Counted from the stretch's first letter, positions 38,274-48,237 are shown. The stretch: DNA of 64,000 nt from Iodobacter fluviatilis (GCF_004194535.1 NZ_CP025781.1:4377512-4441511); one strand, 5' to 3'. Numbers and translations are program-made. The notes: generated by a model not told the origin, from the letters alone.

Positions 38274-38897
38274 ATGACACTTGCCACAACCCTAAACGGT
38301 GCAGCTCTTTCCGCTAGCTTGATAATGGCTATCGGCGCTCAAAACACTTTTGTGCTACGCCAAGGCCTTACTCGCCAGCATGTTTTCTTAACCGCACTAA
38401 TGTGCACGCTTTGCGACTTACTTTTAATGTCGCTCGGCGTTGCAGGAATGGGGCGATTATTAGCCGCCATGCCCGATTTACAACGATGGATGGCTGTTTT
38501 TGGCACAGCTTTTGTGCTTTGGTATGGCTTTAATGCTTTTAAAAATGCACTGCACCCCAGCACGCTGAATGACGATCACCGCGAGCGCGCTTTTGGTACG
38601 CCAAGCAAAGTCATTTTGGCAGGGCTGGCCTTTTCGTTTCTTAATCCTCACTCTCTACTCGACACCGTGGTGCTCGTTGGCTCAATTGGAGCTCAACAAG
38701 CCGCCAGTGAACGACCATTTTTTGTCATAGGTGCTGTCGGTTTTTCTGCGATATGGTTTTTCTCTTTAGCCTACGGCTCTAGCAAGCTGAGCCATTTATT
38801 TAGCAGCCCTAAAGCTTGGCGTATTCTTGATATCGCCATTGGCTTTATGATGCTAGCAATCGCCTATTCACTGATAAAAATGACGGGTTTTTTCTAA
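38274..38897 (+). CDS. argO: LysE/ArgO family amino-acid exporter
   Basis: Inner-membrane exporter of basic amino acids, 207 residues with five or six membrane helices. The N-terminus GAALSASLIMAIGAQNTFVLRQGLTRQHVFL is the LysE/ArgO signature, and FSFLNPHSLLDTVVLVGSIGAQ carries the second conserved half. ArgO exports arginine in E. coli; lysine is also exported by relatives. No lysG/argP regulator is adjacent, so regulation is not visible. Confidence 0.9.
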   Translation: MTLATTLNGAALSASLIMAIGAQNTFVLRQGLTRQHVFLTALMCTLCDLLLMSLGVAGMGRLLAAMPDLQRWMAVFGTAFVLWYGFNAFKNALHPSTLNDDHRERAFGTPSKVILAGLAFSFLNPHSLLDTVVLVGSIGAQQAASERPFFVIGAVGFSAIWFFSLAYGSSKLSHLFSSPKAWRILDIAIGFMMLAIAYSLIKMTGFF

Positions 38898-38905
38898 AAA
38901 TAGCA

Positions 38906-38941
38906 ATAAAAAAACGGGGCTGACTAAAAATTAATCAGCCC
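38906..38941 (-). terminator. Terminator downstream of the diguanylate cyclase gene
   Basis: Minus-strand stem GGGCTGA / TCAGCCC (with an AT-rich 11-nt loop) followed by GTTTTTTTA. It lies about 100 bp after the stop of the minus-strand gene and 10 bp after argO, and may also serve argO poorly. Confidence 0.6.
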
Positions 38942-39038
38942 AGTCTAGCCTTGCAAAATCAATAACTTATACGACTTACCCACAACTCACACACCGGACT
39001 ATCCCCTCATCTTGTGAGGGATTCATCCAGAACAGCAC

Positions 39039-41783
39039 TCAAACTTTACTCCCAGCCACAAAATAGCGATTACGCCCCAAATGCTTGGCTTGATAAAGCG
39101 CCTGATCGGCCGCCTCCACAAGACAATAAGAATCAACACCCAGCAATGGCAACATCACTGCAATACCCGCACTCATCGTGACCACTTTTGCGGCATCCGA
39201 GGACTCATGTATAATTTTTAAATTACGAATTTGGTTTAGCACCACTTCAACCACCTGAATGGCACCGTCTTGATCAGTATTTGGCAGCACCAGTACAAAC
39301 TCCTCACCCCCATAACGCGCAACAAAATCACCAGGGCGATGCAATGCAGAGGCTAAAGCCGCGCTCACTTGTTTTAAGCATTCATCGCCAGCCTGATGAC
39401 CAAAATGATCGTTATATCGCTTAAAGTAATCCACATCGAGCATCACTAAAGCAAGGTATGCGCCACTTCTTGCTGACCTTGCCCATTCTTGTGCCAATGT
39501 TTGATCAAACAAGCGCCGATTGGCCAACCCCGTTAAACCATCCATATGCGCCAATCTGGATAGCTCAGAATTTGCGCATGACAGCTGCTCATGACTGGCA
39601 CTTAAACTCGCCTGCAAAGACTCTAGCTCTTCAATAGTATCTTGCATTTTCTTCTCATCCAGCTTGTGCTGGGTAAGATCATGCAAGGTGGCGATATAAA
39701 CCCTCTCCCCTTCCACCTCTACCACAGCCAGAGCCATATCCATCACCATTTCATCGCCATATTTATTCACCGCAACCACTTCACTTACTCGCCGTGTATC
39801 TACACCTAAACGTACAAACAACTCTTTGGCCACACCACGCTTACTATTGATTTCACCCAAGCGAGGAAACAAAGCACTTAAAGAACGCCCCTTAAGCTGA
39901 TCAAAAGCAAACAACCTTAGCGCAGCAGGATTGGCATCCCTAATAACGCCATCAAAACCCATCATCAAGACACTATCATGCAGGCTACCTAAAATAGCGG
40001 AGGTGCGTGATTCGCTTTGCTGCAACTTGATTTCCGCCAGCTTTCTAATGCTAATATCATTGGCAATTCCCATATAGCCAGTGATTTCTCCGCGCAGATC
40101 ACGGACCACATTCATGGTTAGCTCAACAGGAAAACTATGTCCATCGCGATGCTGGTAAATCCAATCTCTTTGTATATATCGCTTTGCTTGCTGAGCAAAT
40201 GCATCAAAATATGCATTGGGCTCCTCCCCTATTTCCCTACAGAAATCAGCAAGTAGATCTGCCACCGCAGCCGATTGGTGAAAAAGCGCTGGCTTTTCTT
40301 TAGCAATTAATTCATCAGCTTGATAACCCAGCATATTTTCGGCTGCTCGGTTAAATAAACGAATGGTGTTATTCAGGTCCGTCACAATAATGGCAGACCC
40401 AGCCGAATCTAAAATTGCTTTTTGCAAATCGCTATACGCGGCAATCGCCAAATCTGATTTTTTTCGCTGGCTTACATCCGTAATGGTAAAGACCACACCA
40501 TTTGAAACTGCAACAATTTGATAATTAAACCACGATCCATAAAAAAATGGATTAAGGCTAAACTCCTCACTCATTATCGTTTTTTTATTTAAAAAAACAT
40601 CACAAAACATGGGATATAAGTGGGAGGAATTAATTCTATTTAATGCATCCATTAACAATAAACCTGATGCATTTTGTTTTTTTATATCAAAATAATCGAA
40701 CCCCTTTGGATTAACATCGATAATTTGAAAATTTTTTACATTCCAACTTTCGTCTTTGATTACTTCTAAAACATAAATCGCACTTAAACTAGATTGAGTC
40801 GCCGCTTTAAATAACTCTTCACTTCGCAGCAGAGCTAATTTAGTTTTAGAGGCGAGAGTAACGTCATGCAAAACACTAACGGCCCCGATCTGATCGCCTG
40901 CGTCATTAAAATGTGGATTAAAAGACATATCAAACACAGCTAAAGCCGCACGTTTTCCTTGCGAATCACTCACCTCAGAAAATGATTCACCATATAACTC
41001 ACTTTGCGCTGAAAAAGATTCTCCCTGCAACGCCCGGCCCCAAAAAGTAATTAAATTAGATCGATCATCTGGGGAGTTAAACTCACACAATAAAAAACAA
41101 TCATTTATTTCAAGTACAATACCATATAAAGAAAAAAACAATTTAGCGTATGCTTGATTGAAAAATGAAAAATTAAATTGCAAATCCAAAACAGCAATCG
41201 GATCTTTTGAACTATTAAAGATACTTTCTAGATCTGCCCTTTTTTGCTTTTGCTCGCACAGCAAAGCCGCTGCCTCGCTCAACGGCTGTTTAAAAGCCGA
41301 AAAATCAAATAAAATCACCTGATATGCCACGTTCGAAAATCCCGTTACAACCTGCATCAGGCATGAAACCCAGCAAATATGGCCACTAAGATCTTGTATA
41401 CGAAACTCAATCGTGCAAGAAAAGCCTTGCTGCAAATTAATTTGCGCGGCCAGCACGCTAGCTTGATCTTCTGGGTGGATGGCTGCTAACCAACCATCCC
41501 CTAGCACATCCTCTTGAGGGAGAGACGCTAAAATACAAAAATGTGAATTGGTATAACAGCAGTTTGCTTTTTGATCCAGTAGCAATACAGCCAAGGCTAG
41601 CGAATCATAAGCCGTCGTTGGGTACATGGGGTGCGTCGGCCAACGCAGCACCAAATACATCGCAACAAATAAACCATACACAGACCAAGAGTGAATATGC
41701 AGGGCAAAGAGCAGCAATAGAGCACACACGCCCAATGCATCTCGCCAGCCTAAATATCGCCAAGGTTTATTGACCCTCACCAC
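39039..41783 (-). CDS. Multi-PAS diguanylate cyclase (GGDEF)
   Basis: Makes the second messenger c-di-GMP. 914 residues: two N-terminal membrane segments (ALGVCALLLLFALHIHSWSVYGLFVAMYLVL), then a chain of about five PAS domains between 60 and 690 (for example FCILASLPQEDVLGDGWLAAIHPED; AILDSAGSAIIVTDLNNTIRLFNRAAENMLGY; AILGSLHDSVLMMGFDGVIRDANPAALRLFAF), a short coiled coil (ELESLQASLSASHEQLS) and the GGDEF domain. The active-site motif is GGEEF at 825-829, with an RPGD inhibitory site five residues before it, so product feedback is likely. No EAL domain follows. Signals sensed are unknown. Confidence 0.93.
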   Translation of the reverse strand: MVRVNKPWRYLGWRDALGVCALLLLFALHIHSWSVYGLFVAMYLVLRWPTHPMYPTTAYDSLALAVLLLDQKANCCYTNSHFCILASLPQEDVLGDGWLAAIHPEDQASVLAAQINLQQGFSCTIEFRIQDLSGHICWVSCLMQVVTGFSNVAYQVILFDFSAFKQPLSEAAALLCEQKQKRADLESIFNSSKDPIAVLDLQFNFSFFNQAYAKLFFSLYGIVLEINDCFLLCEFNSPDDRSNLITFWGRALQGESFSAQSELYGESFSEVSDSQGKRAALAVFDMSFNPHFNDAGDQIGAVSVLHDVTLASKTKLALLRSEELFKAATQSSLSAIYVLEVIKDESWNVKNFQIIDVNPKGFDYFDIKKQNASGLLLMDALNRINSSHLYPMFCDVFLNKKTIMSEEFSLNPFFYGSWFNYQIVAVSNGVVFTITDVSQRKKSDLAIAAYSDLQKAILDSAGSAIIVTDLNNTIRLFNRAAENMLGYQADELIAKEKPALFHQSAAVADLLADFCREIGEEPNAYFDAFAQQAKRYIQRDWIYQHRDGHSFPVELTMNVVRDLRGEITGYMGIANDISIRKLAEIKLQQSESRTSAILGSLHDSVLMMGFDGVIRDANPAALRLFAFDQLKGRSLSALFPRLGEINSKRGVAKELFVRLGVDTRRVSEVVAVNKYGDEMVMDMALAVVEVEGERVYIATLHDLTQHKLDEKKMQDTIEELESLQASLSASHEQLSCANSELSRLAHMDGLTGLANRRLFDQTLAQEWARSARSGAYLALVMLDVDYFKRYNDHFGHQAGDECLKQVSAALASALHRPGDFVARYGGEEFVLVLPNTDQDGAIQVVEVVLNQIRNLKIIHESSDAAKVVTMSAGIAVMLPLLGVDSYCLVEAADQALYQAKHLGRNRYFVAGSKV

Positions 41784-41808
41784 AATACCGCCCTGTTACA
41801 CAAAGCCT

Positions 41809-42031
41809 TAGCTCTGTTGACGTTTGATTCGCAGCCGCGCTAAGCAACTTGATAATTAAGCGTATAGCGACTTTAAAGCCTGCCTCTTAGCTGCAGCTTA
41901 GGGCCGATTGCGCAAAGTGAATTTATCAACATTAGATTACACACAGCCCAGCGATAAATCCATGCATCAACCACCCCTAGCACCCCATCAGGTTACGCAT
42001 CAGCCAACCAACCCAGTCCAACAGACCCTAG
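41809..42031. repeat. MITE-like element, family 1, diverged copy
   Basis: Left end TAGCTCTGTTGACGTTTGAT and right end CCAACAGACCCTAG match the outer bases of the 16881 element, but the interior is different and about 45 bp shorter. It lies upstream of dapA. Confidence 0.65.
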
Positions 42032-42367
42032 TGTCAGTATAGATAAATATATTTAAAGCGCTTCCGTTCACTTTTTCGCATTTTTTTAAAGAAAACGCGT
42101 AAGACATCATTCAATATTTGCTTAAAAATGAAGAAAAATACCGAGGAATCATGGCAATTTTTATGAAAAATATCGAACCCAACCTTATCAGAGATAAATC
42201 CAAGTTTCTGCTAAGCCTTGGATTTTATAGGGGGGAAGGCAAAAACAAACACTAAGTTCCCACAAAGGATACATAAATCCTACAGAAAGCCTTCACCGAC
42301 AGGTTTCCTGCAGCTTCCTCGTTACGTTAGAATAGACCTTTGTTTTAATTGACTGGATTACAGGCTC
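42032..42367 (+). promoter_or_regulatory. dapA leader region with hairpin and possible small ORF
   Basis: A 336-bp stretch upstream of dapA. It contains an inverted repeat AAATCCAAG / CTTGGATTT (42196-42204 and 42217-42225) followed by a short T run, and a -10-like TAGAAT at about 42328. A 34-codon frame with a GAGGAA ribosome-binding site runs from ATG 42151 to TAA 42255 and covers that hairpin (MAIFMKNIEPNL...). This could be a leader peptide or chance. No known lysine riboswitch pattern was recognised. Confidence 0.35.
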
Positions 42368-43246
42368 ATGTTGACAGGTAGTCTGGTGGCGATTGTCACC
42401 CCCATGTTCGAGGATGGAAGCCTCGATTTCGCGAGTCTTAGAAAACTCGTCGACTGGCATATCGAGCAAGGTACCGACGGCATTGTTGCCGTAGGGACTA
42501 CGGGAGAATCGCCAACGGTTGATGTAGACGAGCATATTGAAATTGTACGCGTTGTGGTTGAGCAAGCTGCTGGTCGCGTTCCTGTTATTGCTGGTACGGG
42601 TGCAAACTCGACCCGCGAAGCGATTAACCTATCGCTACGCGCCAAGGCAGCGGGTGCAAATTATGGCCTATCGGTTGTGCCTTATTACAATCGCCCAACT
42701 CAAGAAGGGATGTTCCAGCACTTTAAAGCGATCACTGAAGCCAGTGAGCTACCTACCATTCTATATAACGTACCAGGACGTACCGTTGCCGATTTATCCA
42801 ACGATACCGCGCTTCGTTTAGCCCAACTGCCCTTTGTAGTTGGGATTAAAGATGCCACAGGCAATTTAGAGCGCGCTGCAGATTTAGTAAAACGCGCCCC
42901 AGCAGACTTTGCGCTCTACACGGGTGACGATGCCTCCGCGATGGCGTTTATGCTAATAGGTGGGCATGGCGTAATTACTGTTACAGGCAATATCGCGCCA
43001 AAACAAATGCATTTGCTCTGCAAAAAAGCCATTGAAGGCGATGCAGCAGGCGCACGTGCGCTCAATGATCCACTGCAAGATTTGCACAAGCACTTATTCA
43101 TTGAAGCCAACCCTATTCCAGTGAAATGGGCGGTAGAGCAAATGGGATTAATCCAAGCTGGTATTCGCTTGCCTCTCACCCCTCTTTCACACAGTGCGCA
43201 AACCTTGGTATCTGATGCCATGGCCACCGCCGGACTAACCCACTAA
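42368..43246 (+). CDS. dapA: 4-hydroxy-tetrahydrodipicolinate synthase
   Basis: Condenses pyruvate with aspartate semialdehyde, the first step of lysine and diaminopimelate synthesis. 292 residues, TIM barrel. Visible: [30 protein letters not shown] near the entrance, the catalytic Tyr in [13 protein letters not shown], Schiff-base Lys in [12 protein letters not shown], and [26 protein letters not shown]. Length is normal. bamC follows 10 bp later, the usual dapA-bamC operon. Confidence 0.97.
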   Translation: MLTGSLVAIVTPMFEDGSLDFASLRKLVDWHIEQGTDGIVAVGTTGESPTVDVDEHIEIVRVVVEQAAGRVPVIAGTGANSTREAINLSLRAKAAGANYGLSVVPYYNRPTQEGMFQHFKAITEASELPTILYNVPGRTVADLSNDTALRLAQLPFVVGIKDATGNLERAADLVKRAPADFALYTGDDASAMAFMLIGGHGVITVTGNIAPKQMHLLCKKAIEGDAAGARALNDPLQDLHKHLFIEANPIPVKWAVEQMGLIQAGIRLPLTPLSHSAQTLVSDAMATAGLTH

Positions 43247-43256
43247 TAAGAAGCCA

Positions 43257-44405
43257 ATGATGCATCAATTAAAAACATCCTCACGTCTTATTGGATTAGG
43301 CCTGTGCATTGCTTTGGCAGGCTGCAGCTCAGATCAACTGATGCTGCAAAAGAAAGTGGATTACCGCAGTGGCAGTGACAATATTGGTAAGAACACGCTT
43401 GAGCTTCCGCCAGAGCTCACCACACCAGCGAGCAATAGTCACTTTAATGTGCAGGCAAATACGGTCTTAGGCAGCACCACTCCCGCACCGAGCGCTACCA
43501 CAGCAACGCCAGCGACCATACTCGGGGATAGCAGCCGTGCCAAGATTGTGCAGGCTGGCAACCAACGCTGGTTAGTTGTAAAAGGTGACCCAGAAAAATT
43601 ATGGCCAGAAATCCACGAGTTTTGGCTAGATAACGGCTTTTTGCTGTCTTTAGATAACCCCGCAATTGGGATTATGGAAACAGATTGGCTAGAAAACCGT
43701 GCCAAACTGCCTAAAGACTTAGTGACCCGTATGCTGTCTAAAATATCAGACCGCATTCTGTCTACTGGTGAACTAGACCGCTATCGCACCCGCGTAGAGC
43801 GTGGCAGCGAGCCTGGCACCACCGAGATTTACATCTCGCATCGCGGCATGATTGAGGTTTATAGCAAAGATGGTAGCAGCGACGCCAAGATCACAAAAAA
43901 TAGTGATGACGTTAAAACCATCTGGACCCCAAGAAAACCTGAACCAGAAATGGAAGTTGAGATGCTTTCCTTACTGCTGCAACGCTTTGGCCTAGACCAA
44001 GCCACAGCGCAAGCCGTGGTTGCAAAGCCTTACCAAGCGCCTGCCAGTGCTAGCTTAATCGACAATGGCAAGGCACTGTCCATCGCCGACAACTTTGATC
44101 GTGCTTGGCGTCGTGTTGGCTTGGCACTAGATCGCTCTGGCTATGTAGTCTATGACCGTGATCGCAGCAAAGGCGTTTACATGATTCGCCGTGCGGATGC
44201 GGATATCGGTGGCGAAGACAATAGCAGCATCTTTAGCAAGCTGGCTTTCTGGAAAAAAGACGCCGCGCCAGAGCAAAAACAAGCGCATGAGTATGAAGTA
44301 CACCTCACCGAAGGCCTAAATCAGACCAAGTTGACCGTGACTTCAAAAATCAAGGGCGACGACAATAGCAAGATCATTTCTGCACTGCTCAGCGAGTTAA
44401 AATAA
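43257..44405 (+). CDS. bamC: Outer membrane assembly lipoprotein BamC (NlpB)
   Basis: Accessory lipoprotein of the BAM complex that inserts outer-membrane proteins. 382 residues with a lipoprotein signal ending in the lipobox LCIALAGCSSD, an unstructured stretch including the conserved KVDYRSGSDNIGKNTLELPPELT motif that contacts BamD, and two helix-grip domains (about 100-220 and 255-382). dapA-bamC is the classical context. A tandem ATG at 43257/43260 makes the start ambiguous by one codon. Confidence 0.94.
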   Translation: MMHQLKTSSRLIGLGLCIALAGCSSDQLMLQKKVDYRSGSDNIGKNTLELPPELTTPASNSHFNVQANTVLGSTTPAPSATTATPATILGDSSRAKIVQAGNQRWLVVKGDPEKLWPEIHEFWLDNGFLLSLDNPAIGIMETDWLENRAKLPKDLVTRMLSKISDRILSTGELDRYRTRVERGSEPGTTEIYISHRGMIEVYSKDGSSDAKITKNSDDVKTIWTPRKPEPEMEVEMLSLLLQRFGLDQATAQAVVAKPYQAPASASLIDNGKALSIADNFDRAWRRVGLALDRSGYVVYDRDRSKGVYMIRRADADIGGEDNSSIFSKLAFWKKDAAPEQKQAHEYEVHLTEGLNQTKLTVTSKIKGDDNSKIISALLSELK

Positions 44406-44518
44406 GCGCCGCCAGCGCGCAAGTACACAGCAGCGATCATCCAGACTGGATGCGCTTTGATTGCTATTTGTGCGTTTGGCTGAACTAGTATTATTTAAAG
44501 CGGTATCTCGCTAAACCC

Positions 44519-44546
44519 ATGCCCGCCGCTGCGGGCATTTTTCTTT
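44519..44546 (+). terminator. Terminator of the dapA-bamC operon
   Basis: Stem ATGCCCGC / GCGGGCAT with a 4-nt loop followed by TTTTTCTTTT, 114 bp after the bamC stop. Confidence 0.85.
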
Positions 44547-44566
44547 TACCTTAAGGCGCGACCTCT

Positions 44567-44785
44567 ATGCTCAATTCAAGGCCCTATCAAAGCAAGCCAT
44601 CCACCAACGATAGCGAACCACAGCCTTGCCCAAAATGCGGCTCAAAACCCGAAGTCACTAAAGCAGGCTCTAACCGCTGCTGGGTGCAATGCTCTAAATT
44701 TGGCAAAAACGGCAATTGCAGTGCCATCTCTCAGCAAGGCACCACCAAAAAAGAAGCCATTGTGCTGTGGAACAAGCTGAAATAA
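44567..44785 (+). CDS. Small zinc-ribbon protein, Lar-like
   Basis: 72 residues with PCPKCGSKPEV, a second pair of cysteines (CWVQCSKFGKNGNC) and the closing GTTKKEAIVLWNKL. This matches the Lar/restriction-alleviation-like group of small zinc proteins (CPFCG...A...WN), common on phages and islands. Lar of the Rac prophage relieves type I restriction, but most members of the group are untested, so no function is claimed. AAGGCG lies before the ATG. Confidence 0.6.
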   Translation: MLNSRPYQSKPSTNDSEPQPCPKCGSKPEVTKAGSNRCWVQCSKFGKNGNCSAISQQGTTKKEAIVLWNKLK

Positions 44786-44829
44786 ACCACGCCTCCCCAC
44801 GATGTTCGCTTTAGCCGTACAATCTGGGG

Positions 44830-45809
44830 ATGAATACGACCCCTCCATTCGCAAATTTAACCCCCGATTGTGTCATGAACGCGATCGACAGCCTTGGCCT
44901 GCCTTGCGACGGCAGGCTGCTTGCGCTTAATAGCTATGAAAACCGCGTGTATCAAGTGGGGCAAGATGATGGCCCCCCTTGGTCGCCAAGTTTTATCGCC
45001 CTGAGCGCTGGAGCAGCGAAGCTATTTTAGAAGAGCACGCCTTTACGCTAGAGCTAGCCGAGCGAGAGCTGCCAGTAGTGCCGCCGCGAATTCACCAAGG
45101 CCAAACGCTGCATCAGTTTGCAGGCTTTCAATTCGCCATTTTCAATAAGCACGGTGGCCGCGCACCCGAACTAGAATCCGCCTCAACGCTAGAATGGATG
45201 GGGCGCTTTATTGGCCGCATTCATGCCGTTGGCGCACTAAAACCCTTTGCCCATCGCCCTGCTCTAAATATCGACACCTTTGGCATAGGCCCACGGGATT
45301 TTTTGCTCAGCCACGATTTTATCCCCGCCTCGCTCAAACCCGCATGGGAAAGCGCCATTGCCTTGGCCTTAGATGGCGTTCGCCGCAGCTTTGATCGCGC
45401 TGGCGATGTGGCGCAAATCCGCCTGCACGGCGATTGCCATATCGGCAATGTACTTTGGACCGACGCTGGCCCGCACTTTGTAGACTTTGATGACAGCCGC
45501 AGCGCCCCTGCTATTCAAGACTTATGGATGCTGCTCTCTGGCAACCGCAGCGAAATGACGCGGCAACTGATTGATATCTTAATTGGCTACGAAGACTTCT
45601 GCGATTTTGACCCGCGCGAGCTGCACTTAATTGAAGCGCTGCGCACGCTTCGGCTGATTCACTACTCTGGGTGGCTAGCCCGCCGCTGGCACGACCCCGC
45701 CTTCCCCGCCGCCTTTCCTTGGTTTAATACCGAGCACTATTGGCAAGATCGCATCTTAGAATTACGCGAACAAATTGCCCTGATGGATGAACCCGCCCTA
45801 GTCGTTTAA
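44830..45809 (+). pseudogene. srkA: Stress response kinase SrkA (YihE/RdoA), one-base frameshift
   Basis: Kinase-like protein of the aminoglycoside phosphotransferase fold that protects against stress-induced death. The first frame reads LNSYENRVYQVGQDDGPP, then drifts to a stop at 45030; the next frame picks up LVAKFYRPERWSSEAILEEHAF and runs to a normal end at 45809. One C is missing from the C run at 44973-44978 (six present, seven needed). Restored length is 326 residues, normal. The kinase motifs HGDCHIGNVLWTD and FVDFDDSRSAPAIQDLWML are intact. Probable base-calling error; otherwise a recent null. Confidence 0.87.
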
Positions 45810-45810
45810 T

Positions 45811-45845
45811 AACAAAAAACGAGCCTAATCCGCTCGTTTTTTGTT
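45811..45845. terminator. Terminator after srkA
   Basis: Perfect 14-bp arms AACAAAAAACGAGC / GCTCGTTTTTTGTT with a 7-nt loop, directly after the srkA stop. The A and T runs in the arms make it usable in both directions. Confidence 0.85.
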
Positions 45846-45948
45846 ATTCCCTAACCAGCAATCTCCCTATTACCCCGCCCTCAGCGCTTTATCACGCCCT
45901 AACGGACTACATCGCCCCAGTGTTTTACGCACGCGATAATGCGCCAGC

Positions 45949-46080
45949 ATCATTCGCAGTATTCGGCAAAATGGAAATGCGCTGTCTAATCCGCTTTGTA
46001 AGCGGCATCCCATCTTTAGCGAACAAGCAGCCATTGGCAAACGGGTTATTCATGCGGAGCAAGAGGCATTTACTGACTAG
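45949..46080 (+). pseudogene. Fragment of a Fic-family gene, C-terminal 43 codons
   Basis: Encodes IIRSIRQNGNALSNPLCKRH, then PIFSEQAAIGKR up to a stop at 46080. It is a close relative of the C-terminus of the Fic remnant at 48398-48859 (IIRSIRQNGNALSNQLCKRY, PIFAENAGIGER). No start and no catalytic part remain. It is the only thing recognised in the 0.3 kb between the srkA terminator and the helicase gene. Confidence 0.7.
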
Positions 46081-46162
46081 CCATGCAAACTATTTGTGAC
46101 ATGCCTTACAGCAAAGCCTATTATCGAGCAATTTTCATAAATCAGCACTTAGGAAATCTTGT

Positions 46163-48001
46163 ATGGCAACGCTTATCCCCAGTTTAAACACCTGCCTGTC
46201 CCGAATGACGTCTGGTGAAAAGCGCTTTGCCCGCCGTCTTGAAGCTTTGCTCGAAGACGATTACCTCTGCTGGTATGACGTGACGGTTGGCGTAAAACGA
46301 CGACGCCCTGACTTTTTGATTCTTAATCCACTGCGCGGCGTTTTAGCGCTTGAAATCAAAGACTGGAAGCTAACGAGTATTTTGACGATCAATCCCAATC
46401 TGGTGGAATGCAACTTCAATGGCAAGCTTGTCAAAGAAGTTAATCCACTGCTTAAGGCACGAGACTTTATCAATGTCACCATTGATATGCTCAAAAAAGA
46501 TCCCCTCCTAATCAACCCAGCAATCAGTCGCTACGCCGGAAAATTAGTCATGCCCTACGGGCACGGCGTGGTGTTGGCCAATATCACACGTAAAGACTTT
46601 AACGAAGCCAACTTGGCCGATGTACTTCCCGAGCATCTAGTCATTTGTCAGGATGAAATGACCGAATCAGCAGGCGCAGAAGCATTCCAAAAACGGCTTT
46701 GGGATATGTTTTTACAGCCCTTTCCCTGCCAGCTCACCCTACCGCAAATTGATCGGATTCGTTGGCACCTATTTCCAGACGTGCGTATTGTCTGCCGCCA
46801 AGGCAGCCTGTTTGATGCCGCGCTCCATGAATCAACGTCAGAAGTAATGGCGATTCCTGATTTAATCCGTGTGATGGATGTGCAACAAGAGCAATTGGCA
46901 CGCAGCTTGGGTGAAGGTCATCGCGTCATCCATGGCGTAGCGGGATCAGGCAAAACGATGATTCTGGGCTACCGTGCGGAATATCTCGCCAAAAGCGCAA
47001 ACAAACCAGTGTTGATTCTTTGTTTCAACAAGGGATTATCACTAAAACTCAAAAGCTGGATGGCACAAAAAGGTTTATCACAGCAGGTTACCGTTCAAAC
47101 GTTTCATAGCTGGTGCGGTGAAATGGCAAGAACCTATTTATTACCCAAGTCAAAGGCTAAACCCAATAGCACTGAGTATTGGGAAGAAACCATTCAAGGC
47201 GTTATTGATGGCGTTAACCGTAAAGAGGTGCCTGCAGGGCAATACTCTGCCCTATTGATTGATGAAGGCCATGATTTCAAACCAGAATGGTTACGCCTTG
47301 TCGTGCAAATGGTGGATCCAAGTAGCAACGCCTTGCTGATGCTGTACGACAGCGCACAGGATATTTACCAGAAATCGAGCAAACGCCAATTTACCTTTTC
47401 CAGCGTCGGCATTCAGGCGCGGGGCCGCACTACAATCTTGAAATTGAATTATCGCAATAGCGCCGAAGTGCTCGGCGTCGCCTATGAATTTGCGCGCGAT
47501 TTACTCTCGGCACAGGATGCCGAAGATGATGGCGTACCGCTGGTTCTGCCACAAACAGCAGGGCGGCGCGATATCGCACCGGAGTTTATTCAATTACCCA
47601 GCTTCAATGCAGAAATAGCGGCCATCAGCCAAAAGTTTGAGCAATGCCAAGCACAAGGCATTGAATGGCGCGATATGGCCGTGTTGGCCTATTTCAATTA
47701 TCAACTTGATGCCATTCGCGAGCATTTCATACGCTGCCAGATTCCCATTCAAACTGGATCCACCGAAGCAGGCAACGGCGTATCGATACTTACTTTGCAT
47801 GCCAGTAAAGGACTCGAATTCCCTGTTGTTGCTATTGCTGGTTTAGGCAGCTTACCGCATCAAAAAAGCGAAGAATCCGAACAAGCCCGTGTACTCTATG
47901 TCGGCATGACAAGAGCCATGAATCAGCTCTATCTCTCCGCCGACCGAGATTCAGTTTTTGCCCAAAAAGCACGGGCAGCCTGCGAGAAAATTGCCGCGTA
48001 A
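46163..48001 (+). CDS. NERD-domain UvrD-like helicase
   Basis: 612 residues. The N-terminal NERD (nuclease-related) domain has RRRPDFLILNPLRGVLALEIKDW, with Asp50 and Glu64-x-Lys66 forming a PD-(D/E)xK-like site. The superfamily 1 helicase part follows: Walker A HGVAGSGKTMILGYRAEYL (Gly258-Thr265), Walker B LLIDEGHDF, motif IV/V LTLHASKGLEFPVVAI and motif VI VLYVGMTRAMNQLYLS. Proteins of this build appear in defence and mobile islands and are thought to cut and unwind DNA, but the role here is not known. It lies between two Fic gene fragments. A short hairpin (AGCCCGC / GCGGGCT) follows the stop. Confidence 0.85.
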   Translation: MATLIPSLNTCLSRMTSGEKRFARRLEALLEDDYLCWYDVTVGVKRRRPDFLILNPLRGVLALEIKDWKLTSILTINPNLVECNFNGKLVKEVNPLLKARDFINVTIDMLKKDPLLINPAISRYAGKLVMPYGHGVVLANITRKDFNEANLADVLPEHLVICQDEMTESAGAEAFQKRLWDMFLQPFPCQLTLPQIDRIRWHLFPDVRIVCRQGSLFDAALHESTSEVMAIPDLIRVMDVQQEQLARSLGEGHRVIHGVAGSGKTMILGYRAEYLAKSANKPVLILCFNKGLSLKLKSWMAQKGLSQQVTVQTFHSWCGEMARTYLLPKSKAKPNSTEYWEETIQGVIDGVNRKEVPAGQYSALLIDEGHDFKPEWLRLVVQMVDPSSNALLMLYDSAQDIYQKSSKRQFTFSSVGIQARGRTTILKLNYRNSAEVLGVAYEFARDLLSAQDAEDDGVPLVLPQTAGRRDIAPEFIQLPSFNAEIAAISQKFEQCQAQGIEWRDMAVLAYFNYQLDAIREHFIRCQIPIQTGSTEAGNGVSILTLHASKGLEFPVVAIAGLGSLPHQKSEESEQARVLYVGMTRAMNQLYLSADRDSVFAQKARAACEKIAA

Positions 48002-48040
48002 AGAAAAAGCCCGCATCGCGGGCTTAATCATAGAATGGTG

Positions 48041-48097
48041 GCTACAGTCAAAAACAAAGCACCACTGAATTAACCGTGGTCTGTCCTCGGTTGTTTA
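48041..48097. repeat. Direct repeat, left copy
   Basis: About 57 bp (GCTACAGTCAAAAACAAAG... ACCGTGGTCTGTCCTCGG TTGTT) that recurs with about 85 percent identity at 48871-48927 in the same orientation. The two copies bracket the Fic remnant. Confidence 0.7.
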
Positions 48098-48237
48098 CAA
48101 CGCCCCCAAACCCGTCTGCTATAATCGTTTTTATTGAAAAACCTCAATTTATAACTGTTTTTACGGCGGAGTAATCGATTTTATGGCTGAGATTGGGTAT
48201 CAATGGCTATCGCTCACTTACAATGTCCATACAGCAA

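Noticed and set aside
22607..45000. Poly-C/G phase variation as the cause of the tldD, yhdP and srkA frameshifts
   Set aside because: The runs are only 5-6 bases long and lie in housekeeping genes; phase-variable tracts are usually longer and in surface genes. Kept only as the fallback explanation.
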